Notes: a model not told the origin generated them from the sequence alone. A DNA stretch of 64,000 nucleotides from Cupriavidus numazuensis (GCF_905397435.1 NZ_CAJPVI010000003.1:158188-222187); one strand, 5' to 3'. Positions 1-9,421 are shown, counted from the stretch's first letter. Numbers and translations are program-made.

Positions 1-1
1 C

Positions 2-616
2 GATGCCCCGCTCATCGCCCCCGTTCCGGACCGAGCAGCTGCCATTGCCGCCATGGACTGGCCCGCGCTGGACGCCGCCGTGGCCGCATGCGAAGCCTGC
101 GGGCTGTGCAGCACGCGCACCAATACCGTATTCGGCGTAGGCGACCGCGAAGCGGAATGGATGCTCGTCGGCGAGGCCCCGGGCGAGAACGAAGACCTGC
201 AAGGCGAGCCGTTCGTCGGCCAGGCCGGCAAGCTGCTCGACAATATGCTGGCGTCGCTCGGCCTCAGGCGCGGCCGCAATGTGTTCATCGCCAATGTGCT
301 CAAGTGCCGTCCGCCGGGCAACCGCAATCCGGAACCGGCCGAGGTCGATCAGTGCGAGCCGTTCCTGAAGCGGCAGATTGCGCTGGTGCGGCCCAAGGTC
401 ATCGTCGTACTGGGCCGCTTTGCCGCGCAGTCGTTGCTGCGCACCACCACGCCGATCGGCAAGCTGCGCGGTACCGTCCACAGCTACGAAGGGATTCCCG
501 TGGTGGTCACCTACCATCCCGCCTACCTGCTGCGCACCCTGACCGACAAGGCGCGCGCATGGGAGGACCTGTGCCTGGCCCGAGAGGTGCACGATCGTGC
601 GGGAGCCCAGGCCTGA
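2..616 (+). CDS. Uracil-DNA glycosylase, family 4 (5' end outside the window)
   Basis: Removes uracil from DNA to start base excision repair. Counting from the Met at 53, the protein shows two Cys pairs that fit the 4Fe-4S ligands of family 4 enzymes: C13/C16 (CEAC) near the start, then one Cys in the KCRPPGNRNP segment and one in QCEPFL. The active-site motif GEAPGENED and the C-terminal YHPAYLL motif are intact. An ATG at 53 would give 187 residues, but the frame is open back to base 2 with an Ala/Pro-rich stretch. Relatives in this group carry long N-terminal extensions, so the real start is probably upstream and the gene is shown as partial. Its stop lies inside the next gene. Confidence 0.9.
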   Translation, partial: DAPLIAPVPDRAAAIAAMDWPALDAAVAACEACGLCSTRTNTVFGVGDREAEWMLVGEAPGENEDLQGEPFVGQAGKLLDNMLASLGLRRGRNVFIANVLKCRPPGNRNPEPAEVDQCEPFLKRQIALVRPKVIVVLGRFAAQSLLRTTTPIGKLRGTVHSYEGIPVVVTYHPAYLLRTLTDKARAWEDLCLAREVHDRAGAQA

Positions 617-1715
617 TCTCCCGATAAGCCACGGCGGCAACGGCGTGCATACGCCGGCGCTGCCGCTGTGGCGTCAGGCCGCATCGCAACGCGCGCGCGA
701 CCTGGCCTGGTGCACGTTGTCCCCCCCGCTGCTTGAGACACTACCCGGCACCGCCAATGGCGGCGCACGCACGGCTCGCTGGCCTTCCGGCACCCAGGCC
801 GCCTGGGAGCGCTGGCTCGAGCATGCCGATCCCGCCGGCCTCCCAGCCACCATTGGCGAACTCGCCAATGGCATTGCCGATGCCTTGCCTGAAGAGCCAG
901 GACGCGCGCGAAGCCTGCGGCTGGGGCGCCATGCCGAGCGCCTGCTGCATTTCGCCCTGCGCCATGCGCAAGGGCTGGAACTGGTTGCCGCGAACGTGCC
1001 GGTGCGGCGCGCGCATGGCCATGGCATTCAGACGCTCGGCGAGCTCGACTTCGTCTGGCGCGATCTGGGCAGCGGCGAGGTCGTGCACTGGGAAATGGCC
1101 ACCAAGTTCTACCTGATGGTCGATGCTGGCGGCACGCCGCCGCAGGGGCTGCGAGCGTTTGTCGGTCCCAACCTGGTGGACCGGCTGGGCGACAAGCTGG
1201 ACCACATCGTGCAGCGTCAACTGCCGCTGGCCCGCACGGCCGAGGCGCAGGCGCTGCTGGGCCCTGCGGTGGACCGCAGCGAGGTATATCTGCTCGGGTG
1301 GCTGTTCTACCGGGATGGCCAGTTGCCGGCGGGGCTCGATGCGCTGGGCATTGCGCACAACCACCTGCACGGCTGGTGGTCCACGCTCGATGACTGGTTC
1401 GCTCGCGCCGCTTCGGCGCCCGGCACGCGCTGGTGCCGGCTGCCGCGGCCGGGATGGCTGTCTGGCGCATGGCTGGAGGAACGCGATACGGAAGACGCCG
1501 CGTCGCTGCGCGAGGCGCTGGCACAGCGCTTTGCCGATCCTGATCACGGCCACAGCTGGCGCCGGGAATCGCCGGTCATGCTGTGCGAACTGGAACCCGC
1601 CGGCGCACAGGCGCCGGGCTGGTGGCGCGAACGCTCGCGCGGATTCGTGGTGCCGCCGGGGTGGGAAGCCCGGGCGCGCGTGCGCGCCGCGGAGCCGGTG
1701 GAGGCGAGCGCCTAG
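597..1715 (+). CDS. DUF1853 family protein
   Basis: A 372-residue protein starting with GTG at 597, overlapping the glycosylase stop by 20 bases, so the two are probably translationally coupled. The organisation matches the DUF1853 family as I know it: an N-terminal segment containing RDLAWC, a central block with ELDFVWRD and HWEMATKFYL, and a C-terminal LCELEP segment. The ELDF plus acidic/Lys-containing HWEMATKFYL arrangement is reminiscent of a PD-(D/E)XK nuclease-like core, which is inference only. No signal peptide or membrane segment is visible. Coupling to a repair glycosylase hints at a nucleic-acid role, but the function is unknown. Confidence 0.8.
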   Translation: MREPRPDLPISHGGNGVHTPALPLWRQAASQRARDLAWCTLSPPLLETLPGTANGGARTARWPSGTQAAWERWLEHADPAGLPATIGELANGIADALPEEPGRARSLRLGRHAERLLHFALRHAQGLELVAANVPVRRAHGHGIQTLGELDFVWRDLGSGEVVHWEMATKFYLMVDAGGTPPQGLRAFVGPNLVDRLGDKLDHIVQRQLPLARTAEAQALLGPAVDRSEVYLLGWLFYRDGQLPAGLDALGIAHNHLHGWWSTLDDWFARAASAPGTRWCRLPRPGWLSGAWLEERDTEDAASLREALAQRFADPDHGHSWRRESPVMLCELEPAGAQAPGWWRERSRGFVVPPGWEARARVRAAEPVEASA

Positions 1716-1742
1716 CGGTGCCTGGTCCACTGCGTCAATCGA

Positions 1743-1780
1743 AAAGCGCCCCCGTTCGACTGCGCCGCCGGGTGCGCTTT
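1743..1780. terminator. Possible bidirectional terminator between convergent genes
   Basis: A 12-bp stem with one mismatch (1743-1754 against 1769-1780) and a 14-nt loop lies between the stop codons of the DUF1853 gene and lplT, which converge here. Its arms begin and end in short A and T runs, as in a bidirectional terminator. The U-tract is short, so the call is tentative. Confidence 0.45.
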
Positions 1781-1795
1781 CTCTGACGCAGCAGA

Positions 1796-3115
1796 CTAGT
1801 GATGCTTGTCCTCGCCGATCATGGCGAGCGAATTGAACGTGCGTACGTTGTACTTGTGCACCTTCATGACCAGCGCCATGGTGATGCAGATGAACAGGCC
1901 CAGCGCCACGATCACGAGGCCGATCGGCACATTCAGCTTGATCAGCAAGGCATACAGGCACAGCATCAGCAGCACCGATACGTTCTCATTGAAGTTCTGC
2001 ACGGCGATCGAGTGGCCGGCCGACAGCAGCACGTGGCCGCGGTGCTGCAGCAGTGCGTTCATCGGCACCACGAAATAGCCGGACATGGCGCCCACGATCA
2101 TCAGGAATACATAGGCAATCGCCATGTACAGCGGCATGTGCAGGCCCAGCAGGTCGACCATGACCTGCGGCATGGCGTCCTTGGTGTAGAAGGCCATCAG
2201 CATCACGGTGGCGCCCATGGCCACGCCAAAGGGCAGCACGGACAGCGACTTGCGCAGCGGAATGCGCGCCGCCGCCATGATGGCGCCAACCGCCACGCCG
2301 ACAGCGACCACGGCTTGCAGCAGGGCGCCCTGGGACAGGTTCAGGCCCAGCGATTTTTCCGCCCACTTCAGCACGATGAACTGCAGCGTGGCGCCCACGC
2401 CCCAGAACAGCGTGGTCACGGCCAGCGAAATCTGGCCCAGCTTGTCGCGCCACAGCGCGACAAAGCAGTCGCCGAACTCCGCGATCAGCTTGATCGGGTT
2501 CTTTTCCTGCTGCGGGTAGCGCGCGCCGGTGTCGGGAATGAACAGGTTGAAGATCGCGGCGATCACGTAGAACAGCATGATCACGACCATCGCGGCTTCG
2601 GCCGGCGTATTGATGCCGGTGTCGAAGTACGGGATGTCAAAGCGCAGCAGCACCTGAGAAATGTGCACGGAGATCAGCGCGCCGCCGACCACTGTGCCCA
2701 GGATGATGGAGCCCACGGTCAGCCCTTCGATCCACCCGTTGGCCATCACCAGCTTCTCTGGTGGCAGCAGTTCCGTCAAGATGCCGTACTTGGCGGGCGA
2801 GTACGCGGCCGCGCCGAAGCCGACGACGCCGTAAGCCAGCAAGGGGTGCAGGCCGAACATCATGATCGCGCAGCCGACGATCTTGATGGCATTCGTGATG
2901 AGCATCACCCGGCCTTTCGGCATGGAGTCCGCGAATGCGCCGACGAAGGCAGCCAGGATGACGTAGGAGAGAACGAAGAACAACTTGAGCAGCGGAGTCA
3001 TCCACTGCGGGGAATGCAATTCAGTGAGAAGGGCGATGGCGGCGATGAGCAGCGCGTTGTCGGCCAGCGACGAAAAAAACTGCGCGGCCATGATGGTGTA
3101 AAAACCCTTCTTCAT
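1796..3115 (-). CDS. lplT: Lysophospholipid transporter LplT (MFS)
   Basis: Inner-membrane flippase of the major facilitator superfamily that moves lysophospholipids inward for re-acylation. The start chosen is the ATG at 3115 (MKKGFYTIMAAQFFSSLADN), which gives about 439 residues and begins at the first membrane helix, as in known LplT proteins. The frame also runs upstream to an ATG at 3280, adding 55 hydrophilic residues with no family counterpart. The segments DNALLIAAIALL, GAFADSMPKGRVM and AAYSPAKYGILTELLPPEKLV are typical of LplT, and about 12 hydrophobic stretches follow. It is transcribed divergently from alr. Confidence 0.88.
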   Translation of the reverse strand: MKKGFYTIMAAQFFSSLADNALLIAAIALLTELHSPQWMTPLLKLFFVLSYVILAAFVGAFADSMPKGRVMLITNAIKIVGCAIMMFGLHPLLAYGVVGFGAAAYSPAKYGILTELLPPEKLVMANGWIEGLTVGSIILGTVVGGALISVHISQVLLRFDIPYFDTGINTPAEAAMVVIMLFYVIAAIFNLFIPDTGARYPQQEKNPIKLIAEFGDCFVALWRDKLGQISLAVTTLFWGVGATLQFIVLKWAEKSLGLNLSQGALLQAVVAVGVAVGAIMAAARIPLRKSLSVLPFGVAMGATVMLMAFYTKDAMPQVMVDLLGLHMPLYMAIAYVFLMIVGAMSGYFVVPMNALLQHRGHVLLSAGHSIAVQNFNENVSVLLMLCLYALLIKLNVPIGLVIVALGLFICITMALVMKVHKYNVRTFNSLAMIGEDKHH

Positions 3116-3591
3116 GCTTTCGACTTTGTCTCCATCGCGTTCTGCGTGCGCTATGGGAAGGGCTACGCCCATCGGCGTGGCCATGGTTTGTTGCAGGGGA
3201 CCCTGAGCTGCGGCCTTGTCGAATTGTGTCGCATGCTTGGCACCGGGGCGCCGCGCGGTTTGCCTGACCGTCATTGACATATTGCTTCGCGTTTAGAACA
3301 TGGCCTTAGCGTCCGGCTTTATATCACGAAAACACGACAATCCTGAATCCGCAAAGGCGCCAGTTTGACAGCGGGAGCGCGCTGCGATTCCCCGGGATTT
3401 GCCGGTCGTCGCTCCAGGATGTGTTCAAATAACGGCTGCGCATCGCTGACCGCGGACCGGGTCTTCCCTGATCTGGTGCATACGCCGCTGAAAGTGACGC
3501 CCGGTGGTATCCGGTGACGCCCGCATCACGCCGCGGCGTCTAGAGGATTCCTTCCACCGGCAGCGATGCATGCCTCGCGAGATGTGACTTC
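3116..3591. other. Divergent intergenic region between lplT and alr
   Basis: About 475 bases that must carry promoters for both flanking genes. On the minus strand a TATAAA hexamer (plus coordinates 3318-3323) could be a -10 element for lplT; no convincing -35 is seen. A 10-base direct repeat (GTGACGCCCG, near 3494 and 3514) lies about 80-100 bases before alr. Bases 3116-3280 are open in the lplT frame and may be translated if the upstream ATG is used. No other gene is visible. Confidence 0.5.
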
Positions 3592-4713
3592 ATGCCAAGA
3601 CCGATCCACGCCGTCATCCATCAACCCGCCATTGCGAACAACCTTGAGGTCGTCCGCCGTCACGCCCCCGGTTCCCGCGTATGGGCCGTCATCAAGGCCA
3701 ATGCCTACGGCCATGGGATCCGCCGTGTGTTCGCCGGCCTGCGTGGCACGGACGGCTTCGGGCTGCTCGACCTGAACGAGGCCGTGCAGCTGCGCGACCT
3801 CGGCTGGCAAGGCCCGATCCTGCTGCTGGAGGGTTTTTTCCAGCCGCAGGACGTGCCGCTGCTTGAACAATACCGGCTCACCACCGCGGTGCATTGCGAC
3901 GAGCAGCTCCGGATGCTGGAGATCGCACGCCCGAAGGGCCCGCTGGCGATCCAGCTCAAACTCAATACGGGCATGAACCGGCTGGGCTTCCAGCCGTCGC
4001 AGTACCGCGCGGCGTGGGAGCGCGCACGCGCCATGCCCTGCGTGGGCAGTATCGTCCACATGACGCATTTTTCCGATGCCGACAGCCCGCGCGGCATCGC
4101 CCATCAGATCGAGGCTTTCGACACGGCCACGGCGAACCTGCCGGGCGAGGCGAGCCTGTCGAACTCCGCCGCGGTCCTGTGGCATCCCGAGGCGCACCGG
4201 GCGTGGGTGCGGCCTGGCGTCATCCTGTATGGCGCATCGCCGACCGGCCGCGAGGCCGACGTTGCGGGCGTCGGCCTGCAGCCGGCCATGTCGCTGCACA
4301 GCGAACTGATTGCGGTGCAGGACCTGCAGCCCGGCGATACGGTCGGCTACGGTTCGATGTTTACCGCTGATCGGCCCATGCGCATCGGCGTGGTGGCCTG
4401 TGGCTATGCGGATGGCTATCCGCGACATGCCACGGGTTGGGGCGAACACCGCGCTCCGGTGCTGGTGGACGGCGTGCGCACGGAACTCGTGGGCCGCGTG
4501 TCGATGGACATGCTGTGCGTCGACCTGGGGCCGTGCCCGAAGGCCAGGATCGGCAGTTCCGTCACCCTGTGGGGCCAGGGGCTGCCGATCGACGATGTCG
4601 CGCAGGCGAGCGGCACGGTGGGTTACGAGCTGATGTGCGCGCTGGCGCCTCGCGTGCCGACCACGGTGGCCACCATTACGGCGCCGGACAGCGCCTCGCC
4701 GCTGCTGGCCTGA
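3592..4713 (+). CDS. alr: Alanine racemase
   Basis: PLP-dependent interconversion of L- and D-alanine, supplying D-Ala for peptidoglycan. The 373-residue length is normal for the family. K35 in [11 protein letters not shown] is the PLP-binding lysine, and Y253 in VGYGSMF is the second catalytic base. [10 protein letters not shown], the SNSAA segment and VRPGVILYG are all intact. The ATG at 3592 places the catalytic lysine at the usual distance from the N-terminus, although no clear Shine-Dalgarno sequence precedes it. It is the only alr-like gene in the window, so whether it is the biosynthetic or a catabolic copy cannot be judged here. Confidence 0.95.
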   Translation: MPRPIHAVIHQPAIANNLEVVRRHAPGSRVWAVIKANAYGHGIRRVFAGLRGTDGFGLLDLNEAVQLRDLGWQGPILLLEGFFQPQDVPLLEQYRLTTAVHCDEQLRMLEIARPKGPLAIQLKLNTGMNRLGFQPSQYRAAWERARAMPCVGSIVHMTHFSDADSPRGIAHQIEAFDTATANLPGEASLSNSAAVLWHPEAHRAWVRPGVILYGASPTGREADVAGVGLQPAMSLHSELIAVQDLQPGDTVGYGSMFTADRPMRIGVVACGYADGYPRHATGWGEHRAPVLVDGVRTELVGRVSMDMLCVDLGPCPKARIGSSVTLWGQGLPIDDVAQASGTVGYELMCALAPRVPTTVATITAPDSASPLLA

Positions 4714-4737
4714 GTGCTACCCTGACCGGATCCGTCT

Positions 4738-4769
4738 GACGGCCGGCTGCCATGTGGTGGCCGGCCGTC
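4738..4769. terminator. Hairpin between alr and radA
   Basis: A perfect 10-bp GC-rich stem (4738-4747 with 4760-4769) and a 12-nt loop lie 25 bases after the alr stop. There is no real T-run after it, so it may act as a weak or Rho-assisted terminator, or as a transcript-stabilising hairpin. Confidence 0.4.
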
Positions 4770-4802
4770 GCGTTTCCGCTACCCACTTTCGAGGATCTCC
4801 CG

Positions 4803-6167
4803 TTGGCCAAGACCAAGACCGTCTACACCTGTACCGAATGCGGCGGCACCGCGCCGCGCTGGGCCGGCCAGTGCCCGCACTGCCAGCAGTGGAACACGCT
4901 GGTCGAGACCGTCGAGGAAGGCAGTACTGCGGGCAAGCGCTTCCAGCCGCTGGCGGCCTCGGCCACGGTGCGCAAACTGTCGGAGATCGACGCTGCCGAT
5001 GTCCCGCGCTTTTCGAGCGGCATCGATGAATTCGACCGCGTGCTCGGCGGCGGGCTGGTCGCGGGCGGGGTGGTGCTGATCGGCGGCGATCCGGGTATCG
5101 GCAAGTCGACGCTGCTGTTGCAGGCGCTGGCCAATCTGGCCGGACAGCGGCGCGTGCTCTATGTGAGCGGTGAAGAATCGGGCGCACAGATCGCGCTGCG
5201 CGCACAGCGCCTGGGCGTGGAAAGCCCGACGCTCGGGCTCCTCGCCGAAATCCAGCTCGAGAAAATCCAGGCCACGCTGGAGGCGGAAAAGCCCGAGGTC
5301 GCGGTGATCGACTCGATCCAGACGCTTTACTCGGAGGCGCTGACCTCGGCACCGGGGTCGGTCGCGCAGGTACGCGAGTGTGCGGCGCAACTGACACGCA
5401 TTGCCAAGAGCAGCGGGATTACGATCATCCTGGTCGGCCACGTGACCAAGGAAGGCAATCTGGCCGGTCCGCGCGTGCTCGAGCACATCGTCGATACCGT
5501 GCTGTATTTCGAAGGTGATACGCATTCTTCGCACCGGTTGATCCGCGCGTTCAAGAATCGTTTCGGTGCCGTCAATGAACTGGGCGTGTTTGCGATGACG
5601 GAGCGCGGCCTGCGCGGCATCAGCAATCCGTCGGCGCTGTTCCTGTCGCAGCACGAAGAGACAGTGCCGGGTTCCTGCGTGCTCGTGACGCAGGAAGGCA
5701 CGCGTCCGCTGCTGGTCGAAGTCCAGGCGCTCGTCGACACCGCCAACGTCCCGAACCCGCGGCGACTTGCCGTGGGCCTGGAGCAGAACCGGCTCGCGAT
5801 GCTGCTGGCCGTGCTGCACCGGCATGCCGGCATTGCCTGCTTTGACCAGGACGTGTTCCTGAACGCCGTCGGCGGCGTGAAGATCACCGAGCCCGCGGCC
5901 GACCTGGCCGTGCTGCTGTCAATCCACTCGTCGATGCGCAACAAGCCGCTGCCGCGCGGGCTGGTGGTGTTCGGCGAAGTCGGGCTGGCCGGGGAAATCC
6001 GCCCGAGTCCGCGCGGGCAGGAGCGTCTGAAGGAAGCCGCGAAGCTCGGCTTCACGCAGGCCGTGATTCCCAAGGCCAATGCGCCGAAGCAGAAGATCGA
6101 CGGGCTGGAAGTAATCGCAGTCGAGCGTATCGAGCAGGCGATCGACCGCGTGCGCCATCTCGACTGA
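4803..6167 (+). CDS. radA: DNA repair protein RadA (Sms)
   Basis: RecA-like ATPase that drives branch migration in recombination. The start is a TTG at 4803 (LAKTKTVYTCTECGG), preceded by GAGGA at 4791-4795; it matches the family N-terminus better than the ATG at 4752, which has no ribosome-binding site. In order it shows an N-terminal four-Cys zinc finger (CTECGG...CPHC), Walker A GGDPGIGKS, the RadA-specific KNRFG motif and a C-terminal Lon-protease-like domain lacking a protease active site. About 454 residues, as expected. A GNAT gene follows after 3 bases. Confidence 0.95.
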   Translation: MAKTKTVYTCTECGGTAPRWAGQCPHCQQWNTLVETVEEGSTAGKRFQPLAASATVRKLSEIDAADVPRFSSGIDEFDRVLGGGLVAGGVVLIGGDPGIGKSTLLLQALANLAGQRRVLYVSGEESGAQIALRAQRLGVESPTLGLLAEIQLEKIQATLEAEKPEVAVIDSIQTLYSEALTSAPGSVAQVRECAAQLTRIAKSSGITIILVGHVTKEGNLAGPRVLEHIVDTVLYFEGDTHSSHRLIRAFKNRFGAVNELGVFAMTERGLRGISNPSALFLSQHEETVPGSCVLVTQEGTRPLLVEVQALVDTANVPNPRRLAVGLEQNRLAMLLAVLHRHAGIACFDQDVFLNAVGGVKITEPAADLAVLLSIHSSMRNKPLPRGLVVFGEVGLAGEIRPSPRGQERLKEAAKLGFTQAVIPKANAPKQKIDGLEVIAVERIEQAIDRVRHLD

Positions 6168-6170
6168 GCG

Positions 6171-6743
6171 ATGGCCGATCTCATCGAAATCGACACGCCG
6201 CGCCTGCACCTGCGCCAGTGGCGCGATGCCGACGATGCGCCGTTTGCCGCGCTGAACGCCGACGCCGAGGTGATGCGCTACTTTCCCGCGCCGCTGAGCC
6301 GTGCGGAAAGCAACGGCATGGCTGCGCGTTGCCGCGACAGGATTGACGCGCTCGGCTGGGGCTTCTGGGCATGCGAGCGCAAGGCAGATGGCGCTTTCAT
6401 CGGTTTCGTCGGGCTCAATGTGCCGGCAGCGGCCTTGCCGTTCGCGCCATGCGTGGAGATCGGCTGGCGGCTCGCCCGCGAGGCATGGGGGCAGGGCTTC
6501 GCGACCGAAGCGGCTCGTGCGGCGCTGGTTGTGGGGTTTGAGCGGCTCGGGCTCGACGAGATCGTGTCCTTTACCGCGCTCGGCAACCGCCGCTCGCGGG
6601 CGGTGATGGAGCGCCTCGGCATGCATGAGGATGCGCTCGTGTTTGAGCACCCCGCGCTGCAGGCGGGTCATCCGCTTCGGTCACATTGCCTCTACCGGTT
6701 GCCTCGCGCCGACTGGGAAGCCGCTACACGTGGCTGCGTCTGA
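6171..6743 (+). CDS. GNAT family N-acetyltransferase (RimJ/RimL-like)
   Basis: A 190-residue acetyl-CoA-dependent acetyltransferase. The N-terminal strand (IEIDTPRLHLRQWRDAD) and the acetyl-CoA-binding region EIGWRLAREAWGQGFATEA, followed by FTALGNRRSRAVMERLGM, are typical of the RimJ/RimL branch that acetylates protein N-termini or small amines. It starts 3 bases after the radA stop without its own obvious ribosome-binding site, so it is probably translationally coupled to radA. The substrate cannot be told from sequence. Confidence 0.88.
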   Translation: MADLIEIDTPRLHLRQWRDADDAPFAALNADAEVMRYFPAPLSRAESNGMAARCRDRIDALGWGFWACERKADGAFIGFVGLNVPAAALPFAPCVEIGWRLAREAWGQGFATEAARAALVVGFERLGLDEIVSFTALGNRRSRAVMERLGMHEDALVFEHPALQAGHPLRSHCLYRLPRADWEAATRGCV

Positions 6744-6908
6744 GCCTGCGGCAATCCGCCACAGGCGCGGATATGCCGTTTCCGTAAGTGGTCTCAGGGG
6801 ACATTTCGGAAAATCGGTAATAATGCCGACCAACAGCCGGAGCGGATCGCGTGCTGGCAACCTGGCAGCCGTGATCCCGCTCTGTTCATCGTTTATGCAA
6901 GCCCGTCT

Positions 6909-7394
6909 ATGCAAGCCAATTCCCGCGCCTATTTCCTGCTGATCTCCCTCATTTCATTCGGGCTGGTTGGCTTTGCGCTCTACCTCCAGTTTGAAAAGGG
7001 CTACCAGCCTTGCCCGCTGTGCATCATGCAGCGGTTCGCCTTTATCGGCATCGGGCTGTTCTCGCTGCTCGCGGTCATTGCCCAGAACACGCGTTCGCTG
7101 TGGCAGGGGCTCGGCATGCTGTCCGGCGTCGGCGGCATTGCCGTGGCCGTGTATCACGTGTCGCTGCTGCTGAACCCGAAGGCAAGCTGCGGCATCGATC
7201 CGCTGGAGAACTGGGTCAATGCCTTGCCCACGGCCAAGGTGCTGCCGCAGGTGTTCTATTCCGACGGTCTTTGCACGGCGCCGCTGCCGCCGGTGTTGGG
7301 CCTGTCCGTACCGGCCTGGTCGCTGATCTGGCTGTTCATCCTGACGCTGACGCTGGCGGTGGGGCTGATCCGGCGGGAGAAGAATTTCCGTTGA
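6909..7394 (+). CDS. dsbB: Disulfide bond formation protein DsbB
   Basis: Inner-membrane quinone reductase that re-oxidises periplasmic DsbA. The 161-residue length is typical, and four transmembrane helices are visible. The first periplasmic cysteine pair is C35-P-L-C38 in the family's FxxxPCPLCIMQR context; the second pair is C94 (KASCGID) and C122 (GLCTAP). The ATG at 6909 sits directly before the first membrane segment. The 165 bases upstream contain an AT-rich TAATAAT (around 6821) that could be part of a promoter. The DsbA partner is not in the window. Confidence 0.95.
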   Translation: MQANSRAYFLLISLISFGLVGFALYLQFEKGYQPCPLCIMQRFAFIGIGLFSLLAVIAQNTRSLWQGLGMLSGVGGIAVAVYHVSLLLNPKASCGIDPLENWVNALPTAKVLPQVFYSDGLCTAPLPPVLGLSVPAWSLIWLFILTLTLAVGLIRREKNFR

Positions 7395-7443
7395 GTCGGG
7401 CGCATCGTCTGTGTAACGGAAAGTTGGTTTCCTGAGCATGGGC

Positions 7444-8097
7444 TCACTTGGTGAGCTGTACTGGCTCAGTCTTGCCGGATTCCTGGCGAGCGGGTGCTTG
7501 GCGAGCAACCGTGTTCATTCTTGAAATCGCCGCTGCCGCTTGCGGATACTCTGAGTCGCAGTAGTTCCGGTCCTGCCGGATGATTGCCGATGCTTCGAAA
7601 TATTCGATGGTCGCCTGAACCGTGAGGATTGGAGGTGCTGGCTCTCGTACTCGCGCAAGGAGTCGATTCGTCAGCATGGCGAAGACGTCTGCTATTGTTC
7701 TGCGAACTTCAGGTTGGCCTGGTGTTTGTCGACGTTCAACGTAGTGCTTCACAAAGACCGCTCGTACGGCTGTCGAATTGCTGATTGTGTCGTACTGGGC
7801 TGAGGCGACTTTCATCATTGGCGATGCGCGTTCTCCATCGAACTCGTGAATCGCGTCCATTTTTGCGCCCAGAGACAACAAGCGATCGCACACCTTGTGA
7901 TTCCCATATCGTACGGCCATCTGCAAAGGCGTATCGCTACCGGACACATCGCGTTCTATCCTGTGCGCAAGAGTTTGATTGTGTTCCAATATCTCAAGGC
8001 ATCCTTGCGTGTCACCGCCCTTCAAGGATTCCTCAAAGGCATTCATTTCTGCACTGTGTCTGCCAAATATAAAACTGCTGAAGAATTCAACTAACAT
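7444..8097 (-). CDS. Ankyrin-repeat-containing hypothetical protein
   Basis: A 217-residue protein. Residues of about 20-90 form ankyrin-like helix-turn-helix units (ESLKGGDTQGCLEILEHN, then DTPLQMAVRYGNHKVCDRLLSLGAKMDA). The remainder matches no domain I recognise. There is no signal peptide. Base composition is clearly more AT-rich than the core genes around it and matches the next gene upstream, suggesting the pair was acquired together. It converges on dsbB with a gap of about 50 bases. Ankyrin repeats imply protein-protein binding; partner and role are unknown. Confidence 0.75.
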   Translation of the reverse strand: MLVEFFSSFIFGRHSAEMNAFEESLKGGDTQGCLEILEHNQTLAHRIERDVSGSDTPLQMAVRYGNHKVCDRLLSLGAKMDAIHEFDGERASPMMKVASAQYDTISNSTAVRAVFVKHYVERRQTPGQPEVRRTIADVFAMLTNRLLARVREPAPPILTVQATIEYFEASAIIRQDRNYCDSEYPQAAAAISRMNTVARQAPARQESGKTEPVQLTK

Positions 8098-8197
8098 TAT
8101 TATTTTTTATCATTCTGAGCGCTTCGCCGAATGGTGCTCGTTATCTGGGCTTGCCGCAAGCAGTTCAGTGATGAGGCCTGCGTGGGGAATGTGAGGC

Positions 8198-9421
8198 TCA
8201 AATTTCACGCTTTATCGTGAGTTGTACAGGCGTGGTCGTCGCTGTCCACAAAATCGCGAGCGTAAAGGCATATAACATGACGCCATTCACATGGGTCAGA
8301 AATGCCTGCGTCAATCCGAATATCAGATAAGACAGGCTTAACATGATTCCGGCGACAGCGTAGGGTTTTGCCTGTTCAGTGACGTGCCGGGTGCGGACTG
8401 CAAACAGGTAGAGCGGGGCAAGATAAAGTATCAGTACTGCGAACAGCCCAAGGATACCCCGCTTGACCCAGGCATCAAGGTATTCGTTGTGCAGATGACT
8501 GTGTTCTCCGACAACGGCATCGACCTTGCCTTCATGAATCAGCCGTTGTACATCGTTCATGTAGCCTTGCTTACCCCAACCTAGTGCAGGCCTCTCTTTG
8601 ATCAGCAAAATGCCTGTGCGCCACATCTCGAGGCGTGCTCCGACCGATGTGCGGGCATTGTGTTCTTTCGAATAGGCACTGCTTTCGGTGAAGGCCAGTT
8701 CTATGCGCTTCTTGACAGAGTTGTGTGGCGCTGCCTGGTAGAACATGACGGCGACCAGAACTGCAATGAGTCCGACCGCAAAGTGCCAAGCCTTCCAGAC
8801 ACGCCGATACTGGAACATCAGCACGGCGAGGCAGAAAGGCAAGGCTAGCCAACTGCCGCGACTGCCGGTGAAAAGGGAGCCAAGTATGCCGCAGACCGCC
8901 CCTGTGACGAGTGCTGTCATCCAGGCAGTGGCATGGCGTTGATTGCGTGCCCAATCGATCCCGGCAAGGCAAAGAGTGCCTAATAGAAGGCTGATGTTTC
9001 CATATTGAATGGGATTGGTGAAGCCTTCAGCTCGCTCATGTAAAAGGACAAGGGTCTGCCATGCCGAGAATATGCCAGAACCGATTGCACCCGTCGCTAG
9101 TCCGCCCCAGATGGCAATGGGCGTTGGTGGATACTCCAGAAGCAGAAATATTGCTGGAATTGCCAGCAAAAAGCGTAAGGGAGCGTCATATTCGCGTCCA
9201 GGCGAGACCTGGAAAACGTTCATGAGGCAGGACGAGAAGAAATATATGGCCAGCGCTGCGATGACGACGTAGTCCGGCGTGGCGAGGTTCACCCGGCGCT
9301 GGGCGCGCATAAGGACGAAGCTGCCGAGCAAGAGCAAAACGGGGCCGACAGAAAATCCACCAGGTATGACTAATGAGATGGCAAAGAATATAAAGGTGGC
9401 AAATGACGTGTAGGCAAACAT
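8198..9421 (-). CDS. O-antigen ligase / polymerase-like membrane protein (Wzy_C domain)
   Basis: A 407-residue protein with about 10-12 predicted membrane helices and one long periplasmic loop (about residues 225-320). That loop holds the family landmarks: GWGKQGYMNDV, then GEHSHLHNEYLDAWVKRGILGL. Members join undecaprenol-linked glycans to lipid A core (WaaL), polymerise O-units (Wzy) or glycosylate pilins (PglL/PilO-type). No sugar-biosynthesis or glycosyltransferase genes lie nearby to decide between these. The gene is AT-richer than the core. Transcription is leftward toward the ankyrin gene with 100 bases between them. Confidence 0.85.
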   Translation of the reverse strand: MFAYTSFATFIFFAISLVIPGGFSVGPVLLLLGSFVLMRAQRRVNLATPDYVVIAALAIYFFSSCLMNVFQVSPGREYDAPLRFLLAIPAIFLLLEYPPTPIAIWGGLATGAIGSGIFSAWQTLVLLHERAEGFTNPIQYGNISLLLGTLCLAGIDWARNQRHATAWMTALVTGAVCGILGSLFTGSRGSWLALPFCLAVLMFQYRRVWKAWHFAVGLIAVLVAVMFYQAAPHNSVKKRIELAFTESSAYSKEHNARTSVGARLEMWRTGILLIKERPALGWGKQGYMNDVQRLIHEGKVDAVVGEHSHLHNEYLDAWVKRGILGLFAVLILYLAPLYLFAVRTRHVTEQAKPYAVAGIMLSLSYLIFGLTQAFLTHVNGVMLYAFTLAILWTATTTPVQLTIKREI

